This document shows positions 48,301 through 58,602 of a DNA stretch of 64,000 bases, one piece after another. How positions within the stretch are numbered: position 1 is the stretch's first letter; each line of letters starts with the position of its first letter. This stretch comes from Didymella arachidicola (lineage: Eukaryota; Ascomycota; Dothideomycetes; Pleosporales; Didymellaceae). The notes under the pieces are model-generated. The model made no database searches, was not told where the DNA came from, and saw only the letters and a program-made list of their open reading frames with translations. Position numbers and translations under genes: made by a program. Location: assembly GCA_016630955.3 (NCBI GenBank), contig CM049994.1:620001-684000 (forward strand), given 5' to 3'.

Positions 48301-49327
48301 CGCCTTGGATCTTAGCCAACACGCTGATCGTCAGCGCATCCTGACTGAGACTCATTTATTGTCCAAACCAGGCCGTAAGACACGGAGCTTTGTGGCTACT
48401 ATGCAACGTATTCACGATATAGACGCAGAGCGCGTGGATTCTTTCAAGCGGAACCTTCACCACTCCGATTATGAGTCGGAGGGTTTAAAAGGGTCAGACG
48501 ACAGGATACTCATGGCTGTGACTCCGTCACGACCCATGATCCAGGAAGATATGTGGGCCGAAGATGAACATGTATCGCAGGAGGTCGTTAGCTTCAAAGC
48601 AAAGTCGAAAGCCAAATCCATGGCACTGCCGAAGCCTAAGACGAAGCTGTCAGCTGAACCGAAGGCAAAGGCACCGCCCAAAACTCCAGCTCCTCGAGGT
48701 CGGCCACGCAAGGATAAATCTACAAAGAATGCCGTGGAGGCACCAGTTCAAACATACGTAGAATTGGATCCTACACCAAACCCGAAGACGCCTTCTTGGC
48801 GGGTTTCAGCGCTGGCAGGACAGGGACAAGAGTCGTCTCCACCTCCCACAGATCCTCGGTTCCGTGTAGCTTCACAAGCTGATACCATAGGCTCCCAGGA
48901 TACGTTTGCCGATGGCGAGGAGGAAGATCCATCGTTGTGGAAGCAGGATTCGGAACTTGCCAGCTTTATTGTCGATGGCACAATGTTGGAGGAGGAGGAG
49001 GAGGAGGAGGAGGAGGAGGAGGTTCCAGTATCAAGTCTACCCGGTTTCGACTTCAACGGTCTCGGGAAGGCTACTCAAGCCATGATCAGGTCAGCTACAA
49101 AGTCGAAGAGACCTGTCAGGGCAGAGAAGCTATTTACTAGCGATATCACGGACAATGATGCTGTGGTGAGCAGCGATAGTGATGATGGTGCACCTCTGGC
49201 AAAGCCTGGCAAAGGTGTGAACAAGAAGCCAACATACATCATAGACTCCACGTCAGAAGTGTCTTCGCCTGTCTTGCAGAGGAAAAGGGCACGGAGAGTG
49301 ATAGAAGATGACGACGGCGACGAATGA
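45386..49327 (+). CDS. mph1: Mph1/FANCM ATP-dependent DNA helicase
   Basis: A single exon of 1313 residues from ATG 45386 (MSDSDEYGDGYDDTEFF), the usual Mph1 start. An acidic, disordered N-terminus leads to the SF2 helicase core: motif I LPTGLGKTFIAA (about 362-373), DEAH box VVDEAHRATGSYAY (about 459-472), motif III ALTATPG, and the C-terminal lobe with GEEGLDIGEVDLIICYD and QRMGRTGRKREGK. The tail is basic and Ser/Pro-rich with a run of 11 Glu encoded by GAG repeats (about 48990-49022). Mph1 unwinds D-loops and remodels stalled forks, favouring non-crossover repair, in the nucleus. It converges on the rhodanese gene with only 75 bp between stops. No intron is needed. Confidence 0.96.
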   Translation: MSDSDEYGDGYDDTEFFNVATQAEKGNTSAFQPSPRPTKRRRVSQAREKARSIPSERTSSRRRPLFADSSDENDDSASFDTIDKDASPAPSEELKEKRPSTRKKRRASRQHDDVDGDEDISPAKATVAQKRKERIHIPTAELDMTDVFFTQPPREHSPPWKPRGAIWAKPTSIRAHAEPVKWTGPDAMKTMALPGRQSISSRPTTAALVVEEDSASFDKGDQPAQLPAVISVPTAYDYEHDLADLPSDAFSSSTSSPQKQDADDDITVLSETRKRIAAPQIGLRQTTLFGRQYANGQIPPSQVNKRYNFVVDQKHEPPTHHKLDREALKTWVYPTNLGTIRDYQFNIVQRGLFSNLLVALPTGLGKTFIAATIMLNWYRWTIDSQIVFVAPTKPLVSQQVGACFGIAGIPRSATTMLTGGVQPGLRSEEWKSKRVFFMTPQTLLNDLKNGYADPKKIVLLVVDEAHRATGSYAYVEVVSFLRRFNQSFRVLALTATPGADVEAVQKVIDGLDISKVEIRTENSMDICNYVHQRRVEKRVFQNSDEMEMCMDLYSQALQPLVNQVVGLGAYWSNDPRTLTPYGCTQAASKWMNEAGRHANQGVKNMVRTILTLLASIAHAMDLMKFHGMAPFYTKLKDFRDESQKTKSKYKKQILDSDAFKKLMTRLEAWMNDENFAGHPKLEYVQECILEHFVNAGERANASQTRIMVFAHFRDSAEQIARILTKHEPMIRPRVFVGQATAKNSEGMNQKEQLNAIDEFKAGKYNTLIATSIGEEGLDIGEVDLIICYDSKASPIRMLQRMGRTGRKREGKIIMLQMQGKEENDANKAKDSYEKMQELIANGSHFTFHDEISRRIVPADVKPAVERRVVDIPLENSQQDWLPEPKKKGRTKKPPKKFHMPDGVLTGFVTAGHMDEEIITKGRGKNAAIITYPSEEAFEIPSFESVLLDDSATRDLERRFQTVYDDDDAPMVSALDLSQHADRQRILTETHLLSKPGRKTRSFVATMQRIHDIDAERVDSFKRNLHHSDYESEGLKGSDDRILMAVTPSRPMIQEDMWAEDEHVSQEVVSFKAKSKAKSMALPKPKTKLSAEPKAKAPPKTPAPRGRPRKDKSTKNAVEAPVQTYVELDPTPNPKTPSWRVSALAGQGQESSPPPTDPRFRVASQADTIGSQDTFADGEEEDPSLWKQDSELASFIVDGTMLEEEEEEEEEEEVPVSSLPGFDFNGLGKATQAMIRSATKSKRPVRAEKLFTSDITDNDAVVSSDSDDGAPLAKPGKGVNKKPTYIIDSTSEVSSPVLQRKRARRVIEDDDGDE

Positions 49328-49402
49328 ATCATATGCATATAGGTCAAGATATATCTAGATGGCGTTGGAAGCCTGTCCCTGAAGTACCCATCTACCATCC
49401 GC

Positions 49403-49949
49403 TCAATCGAATTGTGTCCAGTACTCAGGCTGAAAGCCTTCCATTCGCTGGGTGTATGATTGTCCAGCTTTGACCCAACCTTTGATACCGCCTCCAAGTG
49501 TCAAAGCTTGGATTTGGCTCTCGCCTTCCTCCGCGATGTAGTCTGCGAACCAGCCAGAGCAGCGCGGCCCCCTGCCATTCGATGAACCTATCAGGATTCA
49601 GCTAAAGTATCTGCCGCTGCATGTTACGACGCTCACGCCATCTCCGCACCACAGCGCTGAGATACGAACACATTCGGTGCAAGATTCACTTACCACAGTA
49701 GAATGCAACCCTCTTGACACCTGCCCGCTTACACAGATCAAACAAGACAGCTCTGTTCAGGTAGAAGCTATGTGCAGGCAAATTCAAGCTGCCCTTTATG
49801 GTACCGCCTTCAAAGTCCGTTCGACGCACGTCGATAAGAAGCAGATCACCTGAGCTCAGGTCTTCGGGGACCTCGTCGCGCGTGATGATAGGTGCCGTTG
49901 TGCGAGGCGCGGGGAAGGCAGCATGCCAAGGTCTGGAGTCTTCTGCCAT
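49403..49949 (-). CDS. rhodanese/Cdc25-like protein with CX5R loop
   Basis: Two exons, 49949-49694 and 49587-49403 (intron 106 nt, G|GTAAGT..GATAG|GT), give 146 residues. The protein is one rhodanese fold: ITRDEVPEDL, LLLIDVRRTDFEGGTIKGSLNLPAHSF and the active-site loop FYCGSSNGRGPR. The loop has Cys85 followed by five residues and Arg91, the C-x5-R pattern of Cdc25 phosphatases and Acr2-type arsenate reductases, rather than the six-residue loop of typical sulfurtransferases. The catalytic loop is created only by splicing, since the intron falls one codon after Cys85. No membrane segment or signal is seen, so it is probably cytosolic. Phosphatase, arsenate reductase or sulfur-transfer activity cannot be told apart from sequence. 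Confidence 0.88.
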
Positions 49950-50542
49950 CTTGATACACTCTTCTACAGAGACTCTTGGCTTTGTATCACGTTTAATCTT
50001 CGTTGCAGTCTTACCCTGGCAGAAAACGCAGAGGTTCGGTGGCTTGTTTCGCCCTGACGAATGTTGAGGTTGAGGCTCTCAGCCTTACAACGCCCCACCT
50101 GTCAGGTCCCGGTAACGCATGCCAGTCACCGCCACGACGACTGGCCACCGTTGCGAGTTCCGTAGATGGTCCGACGGACATGCGATTACATCGCCGCTCC
50201 GTCAAGGTTATTAATTCAATCCGCAGTCTGTCCTTTCCACAGCTTGCTGCCTGCCGCTTTGTTCGCGCGCGCTTCATTAACCCACGCATTGTCCTTCATT
50301 TACGCGGATCATCCGTTTCGACTTAGATTTCCTATTACGACCACGACCAGACGGCTGCGTTTCATTGCACTCTGGCCTCTTGTCATACCCCACACCAATA
50401 TCCGGCTGCTAATCGTCCGGCGAGTCTTTAATTGTGAGTCTGCCCAAGTCGCGCGTTGCAGGGCTGCCACTACTCTGAGACCTGCATCGCAGACGTTTGC
50501 TGACTGGAGGACTATATAGCAGGCTTTGAGCTCTAGGCAAAG
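49950..50542. promoter_or_regulatory. divergent promoter, rhodanese gene and ero1
   Basis: 593 bp between divergent starts. A TATATAG element at 50514-50520 lies only about 23 bp before the ero1 ATG, so its role is uncertain. I did not see a clear unfolded-protein-response element. Confidence 0.45.
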
Positions 50543-52354
50543 ATGCGCACAGCATCGCAGGTGTTCTACCTTGCAGTCTTCTCGCTGCTGAGCAGCTCTC
50601 ATGCTGCCAACAATGCCGCGCCTACAAAGTCCAAATCTGCGCCACCAAACGTCTGCAATGTAAGCAAGAAAGCAACTTCGCCTTCCGCACATACGTATCA
50701 AGACGGTACTAAGACCACTTTTCAGCTAGAGCCTGGCGCAATAGTATCAGACGCCTGTGCAAGCTACAGCACCCTCGAACAGCTGAACGAAGCCATTCAC
50801 CCCTATCTTCACTCGATCACACAAGACACCGACTTCTTCTCACACTACCGCCTGAGCTTGTATAGCAAGAAATGCCCATTCTGGGACGACGAGAACGGGA
50901 TATGCGGAAATGTGGCGTGTGCGGTGAATACGTTGGACAACGAGGAAGATATACCACTGGTGTGGCGCGCGAAGGAGCTGGGAAGACTCGAAGGGCCTAC
51001 AGCACATCACCCTGGCAAGAAGGAACAAAATGAGGACAGGAAGAGGCCGCTACATGGAAGCTTGGGCGAGAACGTCGACGAGAGTTGCGTGGTCGAATAT
51101 GATGATGAATGCGACGAGCGCGACTACTGCATACCAGACGATGCGTTCGCACCGGCGAAAGGAGACTACGTCTCGCTTGTGGACAACCCAGAGCGCTTCA
51201 CAGGATATGCCGGTGTTGGTGCCCAGCAAGTCTGGGAGGCCATCTACCGCGAGAACTGCTTCAGTAAGCCTCCCAAGATAGCTCCAGGACAGACCAACGG
51301 CCAGTCTGCGTCTGTAGGAGGCTCGCCATTCGGTGGTTTTGGCAATCAGCAGCAGCAAATGGCTGCCAATCAATTGCGCAATGTCATGAAGGAGGGGGGT
51401 GCTCAACAAAAGGTCCAGTCTGCGATCGCCCACGGAACGGCCGTTGCACGTCTCGATCCGGTCGAATTTGATGATACTTGCTTGGAGAAGCGGGTTTTCC
51501 ACCGTGTCATCTCCGGCATGCATGCGTCCATCTCCACGCACCTGTGCTGGGACTACCTGAACCAAACCACCGGTCAATGGGGTCCCAATCTCTCGTGCTA
51601 CGAACAGCGACTACACAACTATCCCGAACGCATCTCGAACATCTATTTCAACTATGCGCTTGTTATGCGAGCGGTTGGAAAGATAAAGCAACACATCCAG
51701 GACTACTCTTTCTGCTCGGAGGACCCTGAACAGGACTCCCGCACCAAGAACTCTGTCCTGCGTCTTGCATCTGCACTCCCTTCAGGGCCTGAGATTTTCG
51801 ACGAGACAGTCATGTTTCAGGATCCCGATACCATTTCTCTGAAGGAAGACTTCCGCAACCGCTTCAGGAACGTTAGCAGGATCATGGACTGCGTCGGCTG
51901 TGACAAGTGCCGTCTCTGGGGCAAGCTCCAGACAAACGGCTATGGCACAGCGCTCAAGGTGCTATTCGAGTTCGACGAGAACGATTCCTCCAGGGACCCG
52001 CCACTTCGTCGCACTGAGCTTGTTGCACTGATCAACACTATGGACCGTCTTTCGCACTCGCTGCAAGCTATTAAGGAGTTCCGCCGCATGATTGATGAGC
52101 GTGAGGGCATTCCCAAAGCTATTGTCTCTGCACCACAAGAGCCCTCTCGGGGCGTCTTGAAGACAAAACTCGCACTCGAACAAGACAAGGAACCGGAGAT
52201 AAGGTACAGAGATGACGGCCTACCAGATTTCAGTCGCGACTGGGATGCGAGCCAGATGACACTCTGGCAGGAGGTGGTGGCCGAGTACAAGCTGGTAATG
52301 CGTGTCTTCGGATACGTACTGTCCCAGTGGTATCACATGCCTCAGAAATTGTAA
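50543..52354 (+). CDS. ero1: endoplasmic oxidoreductin Ero1
   Basis: A single exon of 603 residues. The signal peptide is MRTASQVFYLAVFSLLSSSHA. The shuttle disulfide pair is Cys121/Cys126 (CGNVAC) and the active-site triad is C450-VG-C453-DK-C456. FAD-binding segments are present (SISTHLCWDYLNQ, RISNIYFNYALVMRAV). Ero1 is a luminal ER flavoenzyme that reoxidises protein disulfide isomerase with oxygen, driving disulfide formation. A Gly/Gln-rich insertion at about 252-275 (GGSPFGGFGNQQQQM) sits in a loop region before the catalytic core. The length fits fungal Ero1 and no intron is required. Confidence 0.97.
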   Translation: MRTASQVFYLAVFSLLSSSHAANNAAPTKSKSAPPNVCNVSKKATSPSAHTYQDGTKTTFQLEPGAIVSDACASYSTLEQLNEAIHPYLHSITQDTDFFSHYRLSLYSKKCPFWDDENGICGNVACAVNTLDNEEDIPLVWRAKELGRLEGPTAHHPGKKEQNEDRKRPLHGSLGENVDESCVVEYDDECDERDYCIPDDAFAPAKGDYVSLVDNPERFTGYAGVGAQQVWEAIYRENCFSKPPKIAPGQTNGQSASVGGSPFGGFGNQQQQMAANQLRNVMKEGGAQQKVQSAIAHGTAVARLDPVEFDDTCLEKRVFHRVISGMHASISTHLCWDYLNQTTGQWGPNLSCYEQRLHNYPERISNIYFNYALVMRAVGKIKQHIQDYSFCSEDPEQDSRTKNSVLRLASALPSGPEIFDETVMFQDPDTISLKEDFRNRFRNVSRIMDCVGCDKCRLWGKLQTNGYGTALKVLFEFDENDSSRDPPLRRTELVALINTMDRLSHSLQAIKEFRRMIDEREGIPKAIVSAPQEPSRGVLKTKLALEQDKEPEIRYRDDGLPDFSRDWDASQMTLWQEVVAEYKLVMRVFGYVLSQWYHMPQKL

Positions 52355-53905
52355 GCTTACACCTATCTATGTCAGCGAGTGGTCCATTGCTAACATCTAC
52401 GAAGTGGTAGAATCGCCGTTCTGGAGGCAAAGCGTCTGTATGATTGGTGGTCAGGTTTTGTGCCTGGTGAAAGGAGTTGGGAGATCCGGATCCCCAGACG
52501 TGACGAGATCTGAACTCGATAGACTACTTTCATGTATGGTTCTCGTTAGCAATTTGGCATAGCATAGGCGTTCGCATTGCGGGATAAGCATTAGACAGCA
52601 CCGTGGAATTTTCAGATATCACCAGACTACTCCTGCAAACATGGCTTGATACAACACTCATGTTCAGCAGATGCTGACCATCTACATCGTAATCTTCACG
52701 CCCTCATACGTCACCTGCGCGCGGCGCCTTGACGCGCTCACGTTCGCGTTTTCACTTCGGCCGAACAATGCTCAAACGGCCCCAGCTGAGGCACCTTTTG
52801 CAGACTTTATTTCCCTTATCATTGTCTCATTGGCGCTGCAAGAAACAAGCTTTTTGGAAATGATGCCCAGAAATGCGCCTGTTTTTCACAGTGACTCGCT
52901 CTTACTCTATTAGGAGGTTTGAGGGTTTGGCATGCAGGGACGAGCATGCCATGGGCGTGTCTTGGATGAAGGTCAAGCTTTGCTGCCTGTCGAAACTCGG
53001 ATACCAAGCCCAAAGCCTATTTCCAACACCTAGTTCCAACTGTTACTCCATGGGGCATGTTCGGGGCCATTGTGAGGCACATCTCGGTGTTGCTCGTAAG
53101 CAGCGGCCTTATTCCTAAAGCCAAACCACTCGGCGCATGCATAGTCTCGGTCAGGTCGGATCCGCGAACATCGTGAGGCACATTGCAGTATCACAGCAGA
53201 AAGCGGCTGGCAAGAGCAGAATCCAGGATGAAAGGCAGTGAGCGAATCCTTGTAGTTATCTTGCAAGTTCCCTAGATCCTCAGCGGGCTACAATGATCAC
53301 GTGTCACAGCCAACAGCCAGCTAATGCTACTGCCGGCCTATGTGCATTCGGTCAAAGTCAAAGTATCGACGCAGCACTAACGAGTATGGAACGTTACAAG
53401 CGCGAATCCTTCTTTCTACACTTCTTTTGAAACCTGCCTCATATGGCAATTCGCGTTGAAACCGTGCCGGCAAATGTGGTGCGATTTGGCTGTTCGCAGC
53501 GTCGGGGACGGAGAGACAATTGTCGTTGGCTGTTTCCCTTGTCCTTCGAGTGGCGGTGTTGACGGGCAGAACGGGCAGGCGCGGAGGTCGCCGGACGTCC
53601 AGCATCCTCTTCGTCCACTTTGTGCACCCAGTCAGCCCACCCAAGTATCCCTCCGACAGATGGGCAGAACTCCTAATAAGGGCTATAACGACCGCGCCAG
53701 ACGCTGTTCGTGGCCTTCTCATTGTCAAGTAGGCGTCCCCATGCTGGTCGTAAGCATAGCATTTTGGCCCCCACCAGCTGAGCATTCGGCTCTGCAGCCT
53801 ACGAGCCGTTTGTGCAGTGAGCATGGTAGTCGCAATACTGTTCACCACTTCTGCCCTTTCATTCGAACATAGCACCCTGAATCTCGTTCTGCATCTCCGC
53901 CAACG
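52355..53905. other. 1.55-kb intergenic region before the HET gene
   Basis: Holds the ero1 3' flank and HET promoter. A 233-codon minus-strand frame (53327-54028) overlaps the HET start but has no domain, is Arg-rich with mixed composition and has no ATG-supported family start, so I do not call it. No repeats seen. Confidence 0.5.
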
Positions 53906-56225
53906 ATGAAGGTTTGCGAGTACTGCGTGACCACTGTCCTTGAGAGCAAGCTCTCTTGGGATTACCACAACCATTCCTACGGCGCTCTCACGCCCCTTCC
54001 AAAGGACCGTTGTGTCTTTTGCGCGCAATTACGTGAAGACGTCAAACAAGTAGCTCCATCACTGAGTGAATCGGACTACACGACATTATGGCCGGTGTAC
54101 CGCTGGAGCATTAGAAGCTTGGCCCAAGTAAGGGAAAGTCCAGAGACGGTGGTTGTGACATTCCGTTATGTATCTGCGGAAGACATTCCAACCCGAAGAC
54201 AATCGAGCAACGAGCATGAGCTTGTCAATCTACCGACAAGAACTTTCTATCTCTTTCCAGATAAAGGCAAGTTGTAGTCTCGAACTCATCGCCATCGCCC
54301 ACGCTGATATGGAAGCAGACCTGCAGCCACTTCCAGCAATAGAAGAGCTCGGAAAGACGACCGATCCCAAGAACAACGGAACCCTGCTCCGTAAATGGGT
54401 ACAGAGATGTGATAGCACACATACAGACTGTGTCAGACGGAAGAAAGCAACCCCAAAAGCAAAGCGGTTTGTCCCAACCCGACTCCTAGACATCAGTGGA
54501 CCTCCGGGCTCACCGATCAAAGTCGTAGAGACAGCGACGACCACGATACAAGGTCCATACTGCTCTCTATCGCATTGCTGGGGTCTGCTCCTCTTCACGG
54601 AATGCACACTTCGCAACTACAATAAGAAACAGTTCATGACTGAAGGCGTAGCCTGGAACCTTCTGACCACCAACTTCCAACAGGCCATCGAGATAGCTCG
54701 GTTCCTAGACGTCAGCTATATATGGATCGACAGCATGTGCATCATTCAAGGCAGTGCAGAGGATTGGAAACATGAAGCAAGCCGGATGCATCAGGTATAC
54801 AGAAACAGCTATTGCAACATTGCAATTGTGGACTCAGCGGACAAGAACGGAGGCGCTTACCGCACTCGCGAGCCCGAGAACATCATACCGACCTTGTATG
54901 TGCCGACGGGAAATCCGCCGATGTTTGGTAGAAAAACTTGGAGAGTTCTACAGAAGGATCTGTGGGACAAAGAGCTCCTCCAATCGTATCTCTATGTACG
55001 CGCTTGGGTATTTCAAGGTGCGTTGCCAACCTGAACTGTAGCCAACAAATTGACCATCGCAGAACGCATGCTGGCGCCTCGGATTCTGCACTTTGCAAAG
55101 AATCAGATCTTCTGGGATTGCCCTTCACTCAGTGCGTGTGAAGCACTTCCAAACGGGTTACCTCGACCGATGGACACTTCTGCTGGGCCTGACAGGCACT
55201 GGAAAGGCAGATTACAGTTTGAGGGAGACGAGGATATAGCGGGGCCTAACGATCAGCCGTTATCGACCTTCTGGCAGACTGCGATCCGCAAATACACACG
55301 CTGCAACATAACGCAACGCTCGGACAAACTGATCGCGATCTGGGGGATCGCGAAACTAGTCAAGGACCGTATGGGCGTCGAGTACGGCGAAGGGCTATGG
55401 GAAGGGAATCTTGAAGACCAGTTGGCCTGGCGGGTTGCTGAGTGTCAGCTCGCTGAGCGTCCTATCACTGAAGGCCGAAAGATCCCATCATGGTCATGGG
55501 CGTCTATGGATGGGGAGATCATTGTCGCGGACAGGCTTTCTGATAAGGGTCACCGCACAGTATGTGACCATAATGGTCATGATCTCGAACTGGATCTCAA
55601 AGGCGTCAAGCGATATGCAAGATCATCTTTGCCACGAAGAGCGAGTGGGTCAATACCTAGGTTGCAGCATCGAGTTCAGAGCGACAGTGTGTTGGAAGTC
55701 AAGCAGTCCAAGGCCAAACCTCAACAGAAGGAGCCCCGTACCGACCATAGTGGCACTTCTGAGGCGATCGATGAAGATGCTGAGCCGACTCTTCATAGCC
55801 ACTCAATCGCGCTTCAGGGCCATGTCAACAGCGGAACGCTCGAGTTCAGCGATCTCAACAAGGTGTGGATCCTTCGCCTTAGCGTTGAAGATGGATTCCG
55901 AATAGACGCTTATCCTGATACGTTACCAAATCTCACAAAATCTTCTAATCCTATGAGTTTTGTGGTACTATCGGTAAAGAAGACTGTGAAGCCAAGAATC
56001 GTCAGTAACGATGCGGACATGGGCGAGATTGTCGAGTTTGAAGGTCGTGGTATCCTTCTGGAGCCTGTTGGGGGAGACGGAGACCGGTTCAGAAGAATTG
56101 GAGCTTTCGACTTTCGTGGTGCGGATGTAGAGACATTCAACCGCTTGTTGATGACTGCTGGCTGGCAGAAGCTGCCACCACAAAAGTTTGACACTAAGTT
56201 GGGAAGGAAGATTTGGTTGGAGTAA
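53906..56225 (+). CDS. HET-domain (heterokaryon incompatibility) protein
   Basis: Proposed exons 53906-54169, 54261-55017 and 55063-56225 give 727 residues. The second intron (45 nt, CAAG|GTGCGT..CGCAG) is certain because it restores RAWVFQERMLAPRILHF. The first (91 nt, GTATCT..CTCTTTCCAG) is inferred: the frame must shift there, the length is right and the 3' end has a strong pyrimidine tract. The N-terminus has CEYC and CVFC pairs. All three HET blocks are present: YCSLSHCWG (about 187), YIWIDSMCIIQGSAEDWKHEASRMHQVYRN, and RAWVFQERML. Fungal HET domains trigger a cell-death reaction when incompatible partners are recognised. No ankyrin, WD or NACHT part is fused; the C-terminus is of the ordinary HET type. 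The gene faces a NACHT gene tail to tail. Confidence 0.85.
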
Positions 56226-56307
56226 GACTCTCGGAATTGTATTGGAGATAATGACATGCTTCAGTTTGTACTGTGACATTACAACTCACTCTGACGCATA
56301 TACAACG

Positions 56308-58191
56308 TCACGTCCATGCTACTGTGCCTTTGCGGATTAGGAAAGGCTGGGCAGGTGCTTCCTCGATAGCCGGCATGGCTGTGACTGTCCTTGATAGCTT
56401 GAAAGGGTTGATCTCTTGCGGCTCCTCGAATATGTTCTGTGGCTCGAAACGAGCTGTGGATACCGTCGAGGTCGTGAAAGCGGAGTTCTTACGACTGCCT
56501 GCTTCAATCTGAATCGAGGACCGGTGAATCGCTCGATGGTACTTCTGTTCTACATAAAACAAGAAGTTTTTGTTGTAGATCTTCAGACACTGTGGGCCAT
56601 CTGTCATTATATCGACGAGCCAGCCCCTTGTCGCCTCAACTATCTCTTCACCACTTTGTATCCCACTAATCTGGGAATCTCGTAGTCGGTCGAGAAGAAA
56701 CCTGATAGTCTCTCCTTCATCATATCGCGCAGCAAGATTGAAGGCTACCAGTGCCATTTCTCTTTGATTCTCAGGTTGAGCTAAAATTGCTCTCAGTCCA
56801 CAGTCGAACAAGGCCACGATTGTTGCTGGAAGCTGTTCAGTCCTTGCGTCGAGGTCCTCAACAGACTCCATCTCATGTATGAGGTCCAGTCGTGCTCGCG
56901 CAATCGCGATATTGTCATAAGAGTTGTCTACGACATATTCCAGCACGCTTCGAACGGGTCTTGTGACCTTAGTGGAGACGAAACCTTTGCCAAGCTTGGA
57001 CAATGGGGGTTTTCCGGCAGAGCTGTGAAGTCCCAGATCGCCGTGCTCACGCTCCAGATCCCACGCAACAAACATCTCCATGGTCGGTCGCGGCACCCAG
57101 AGTCTAATGTTGACATGATCGTACGATTCATGGAGGCTACCATGGACGTTGCTGCAACAAATGTTAGCCGATGTTGAGCGCAAGCCTACGCCAATACTGA
57201 CCACCGCTGACATATTCTCTGCGCGTCTTTGCAAGCAAGGCATACTACAAACTCTTCGCAACTCTTGTTTCGACATTCCATGTACATACTCAAGGGGTTA
57301 TCGTCGATAACCTCGTGGCCCTCATGGTCGCAGAAGACCTCTGACTGTTCGAAATTTGCTGATCGAGATGTTAACATGATCTTCACAAGTCGTTCTTGTA
57401 GCGCTGTAAGCTCAGTCTCCAGCATGTAGCGCAGCGAAGGGCCACACCTATCGATGCCATCGATGACCAAGAATACACGCTCTTCTTTGGTTGCCTCAAG
57501 CAGTGCGTATACAGCCTGACGGAGTAATTTCAATCGCTCTTTCCTACGTGCACCCTCCGGGCGCTCTCCGTTCCAGCAATCCATGTATTTGGAGAAGGCC
57601 TGGCCCCGATCATCGTTTGAAGGCACTGCCCGTTGACTCAAGCCTCGATATATCATAACTAGAATAGCCTCTATGATATCCACCTGGCTATCTGCAACAT
57701 CATCGTCAATGCAGATTGAGATGAAGGCTTTGCCATGATGTTCAGGGTGCTGCGTCAGGTGATGTGAGACCAAATTTGCGAGGGTTGTCTACCGTCGTGT
57801 CAGTGAGCTTTACGTCGATTTGTCTAGTTTCCATGGTCGTGTTGTCCGAAACGCAAGCTAATGATGTTCATTCGCCATGCCGCTGTAGTTCGTTTGCGCC
57901 TTCGACGAGGCAAAGTTGGCCTGCAGTACCATGGCGGCTGAGCTGCATACTCATCTCGCAGTCTTAGGGGTAGCCGACTTTAGCGTGAAGTGATTTGACA
58001 CATTCTACGAACAGTAGAGCGAGTGTGCTCACCTTTCCAGATCCCGGTCCTCCAATGCAATGCAATTGCCATGTTCCATCGTCGTGCGCCCATCTCTGGA
58101 AGGCATCGCACGTGAACACCCACTCAAGAAGATCCGGAAAGATGTTGGAGGCGATACTCCCATCGAAGGTCCGCAAAGCTGTATGCTCCAT
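56308..58191 (-). CDS. NACHT-type NTPase (fungal NLR-like), compact
   Basis: Proposed exons 58191-58033, 57788-57202 and 57151-56308 give 529 residues. Exon 1 ends exactly at the P-loop GGPGSGK, and a 244-nt intron joins it to TTLANLVSHH, restoring Walker A GKTT. Walker B is VFLVIDGIDRC (Asp about 163) and the sensor is LTSRS (about 192-196). After the NTPase come six Cys and a His (about 225-253, CRNKSC..CLACKDAQRICQRCNVH), a possible zinc-binding module completed by the second intron (50 nt). The C-terminus is helical and ends PFLIRKGTVAWT. No repeat domain (ANK, TPR, WD) and no N-terminal effector are present, so it may be a shortened family member. STAND NTPases act as switch-like receptors in fungal incompatibility and death; the role here is inferred from family and from the adjacent HET gene. 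Confidence 0.78.
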
Positions 58192-58602
58192 TCTAAGGAT
58201 CGAGGGTTGTGCTTGTAGTGACGGCTATTTGATGACGGCTATATTTGTTCTTCCTCATGATCTGTCAAAGCTGGGCAGCCATGGACAGGTGTGCATGAGC
58301 TGCGACCAGCGAGTGGAGCCGTGAAGCCAGCAGTCAGCAATTAGTGGCACTGTGGAGGGGGATGATGGCCGGACCACTTGCCACGAGCGGTAGATGGGGG
58401 CGCATGAGGCGTAAAGCTTCGCGCGGGTGCCTGGACGGCTGGAGTGGCCCCCAAAATCAATACGGTGCTCGATCATTGATTAGGCATCGTGAGATTATCA
58501 AATGCAGCCACAAGGGACTTGTTCAAAATTATAAGAGTGAGCATCCGTCACGAGGCTATTGATGTGACAATCTTCCGATTTTGGTCGCGTCGTGTCAGAA
58601 GA
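58192..58602. promoter_or_regulatory. divergent promoter, NACHT gene and S41 protease
   Basis: 411 bp between the two start codons. The protease frame is open upstream to 58489 but without an ATG, so it is treated as leader. Confidence 0.45.

Noticed and set aside
53327..54028. 233-codon minus-strand frame overlapping the HET start
   Set aside because: No domain, no convincing start, Arg-rich mixed composition, and it overlaps the clear N-terminal exon of the HET gene.
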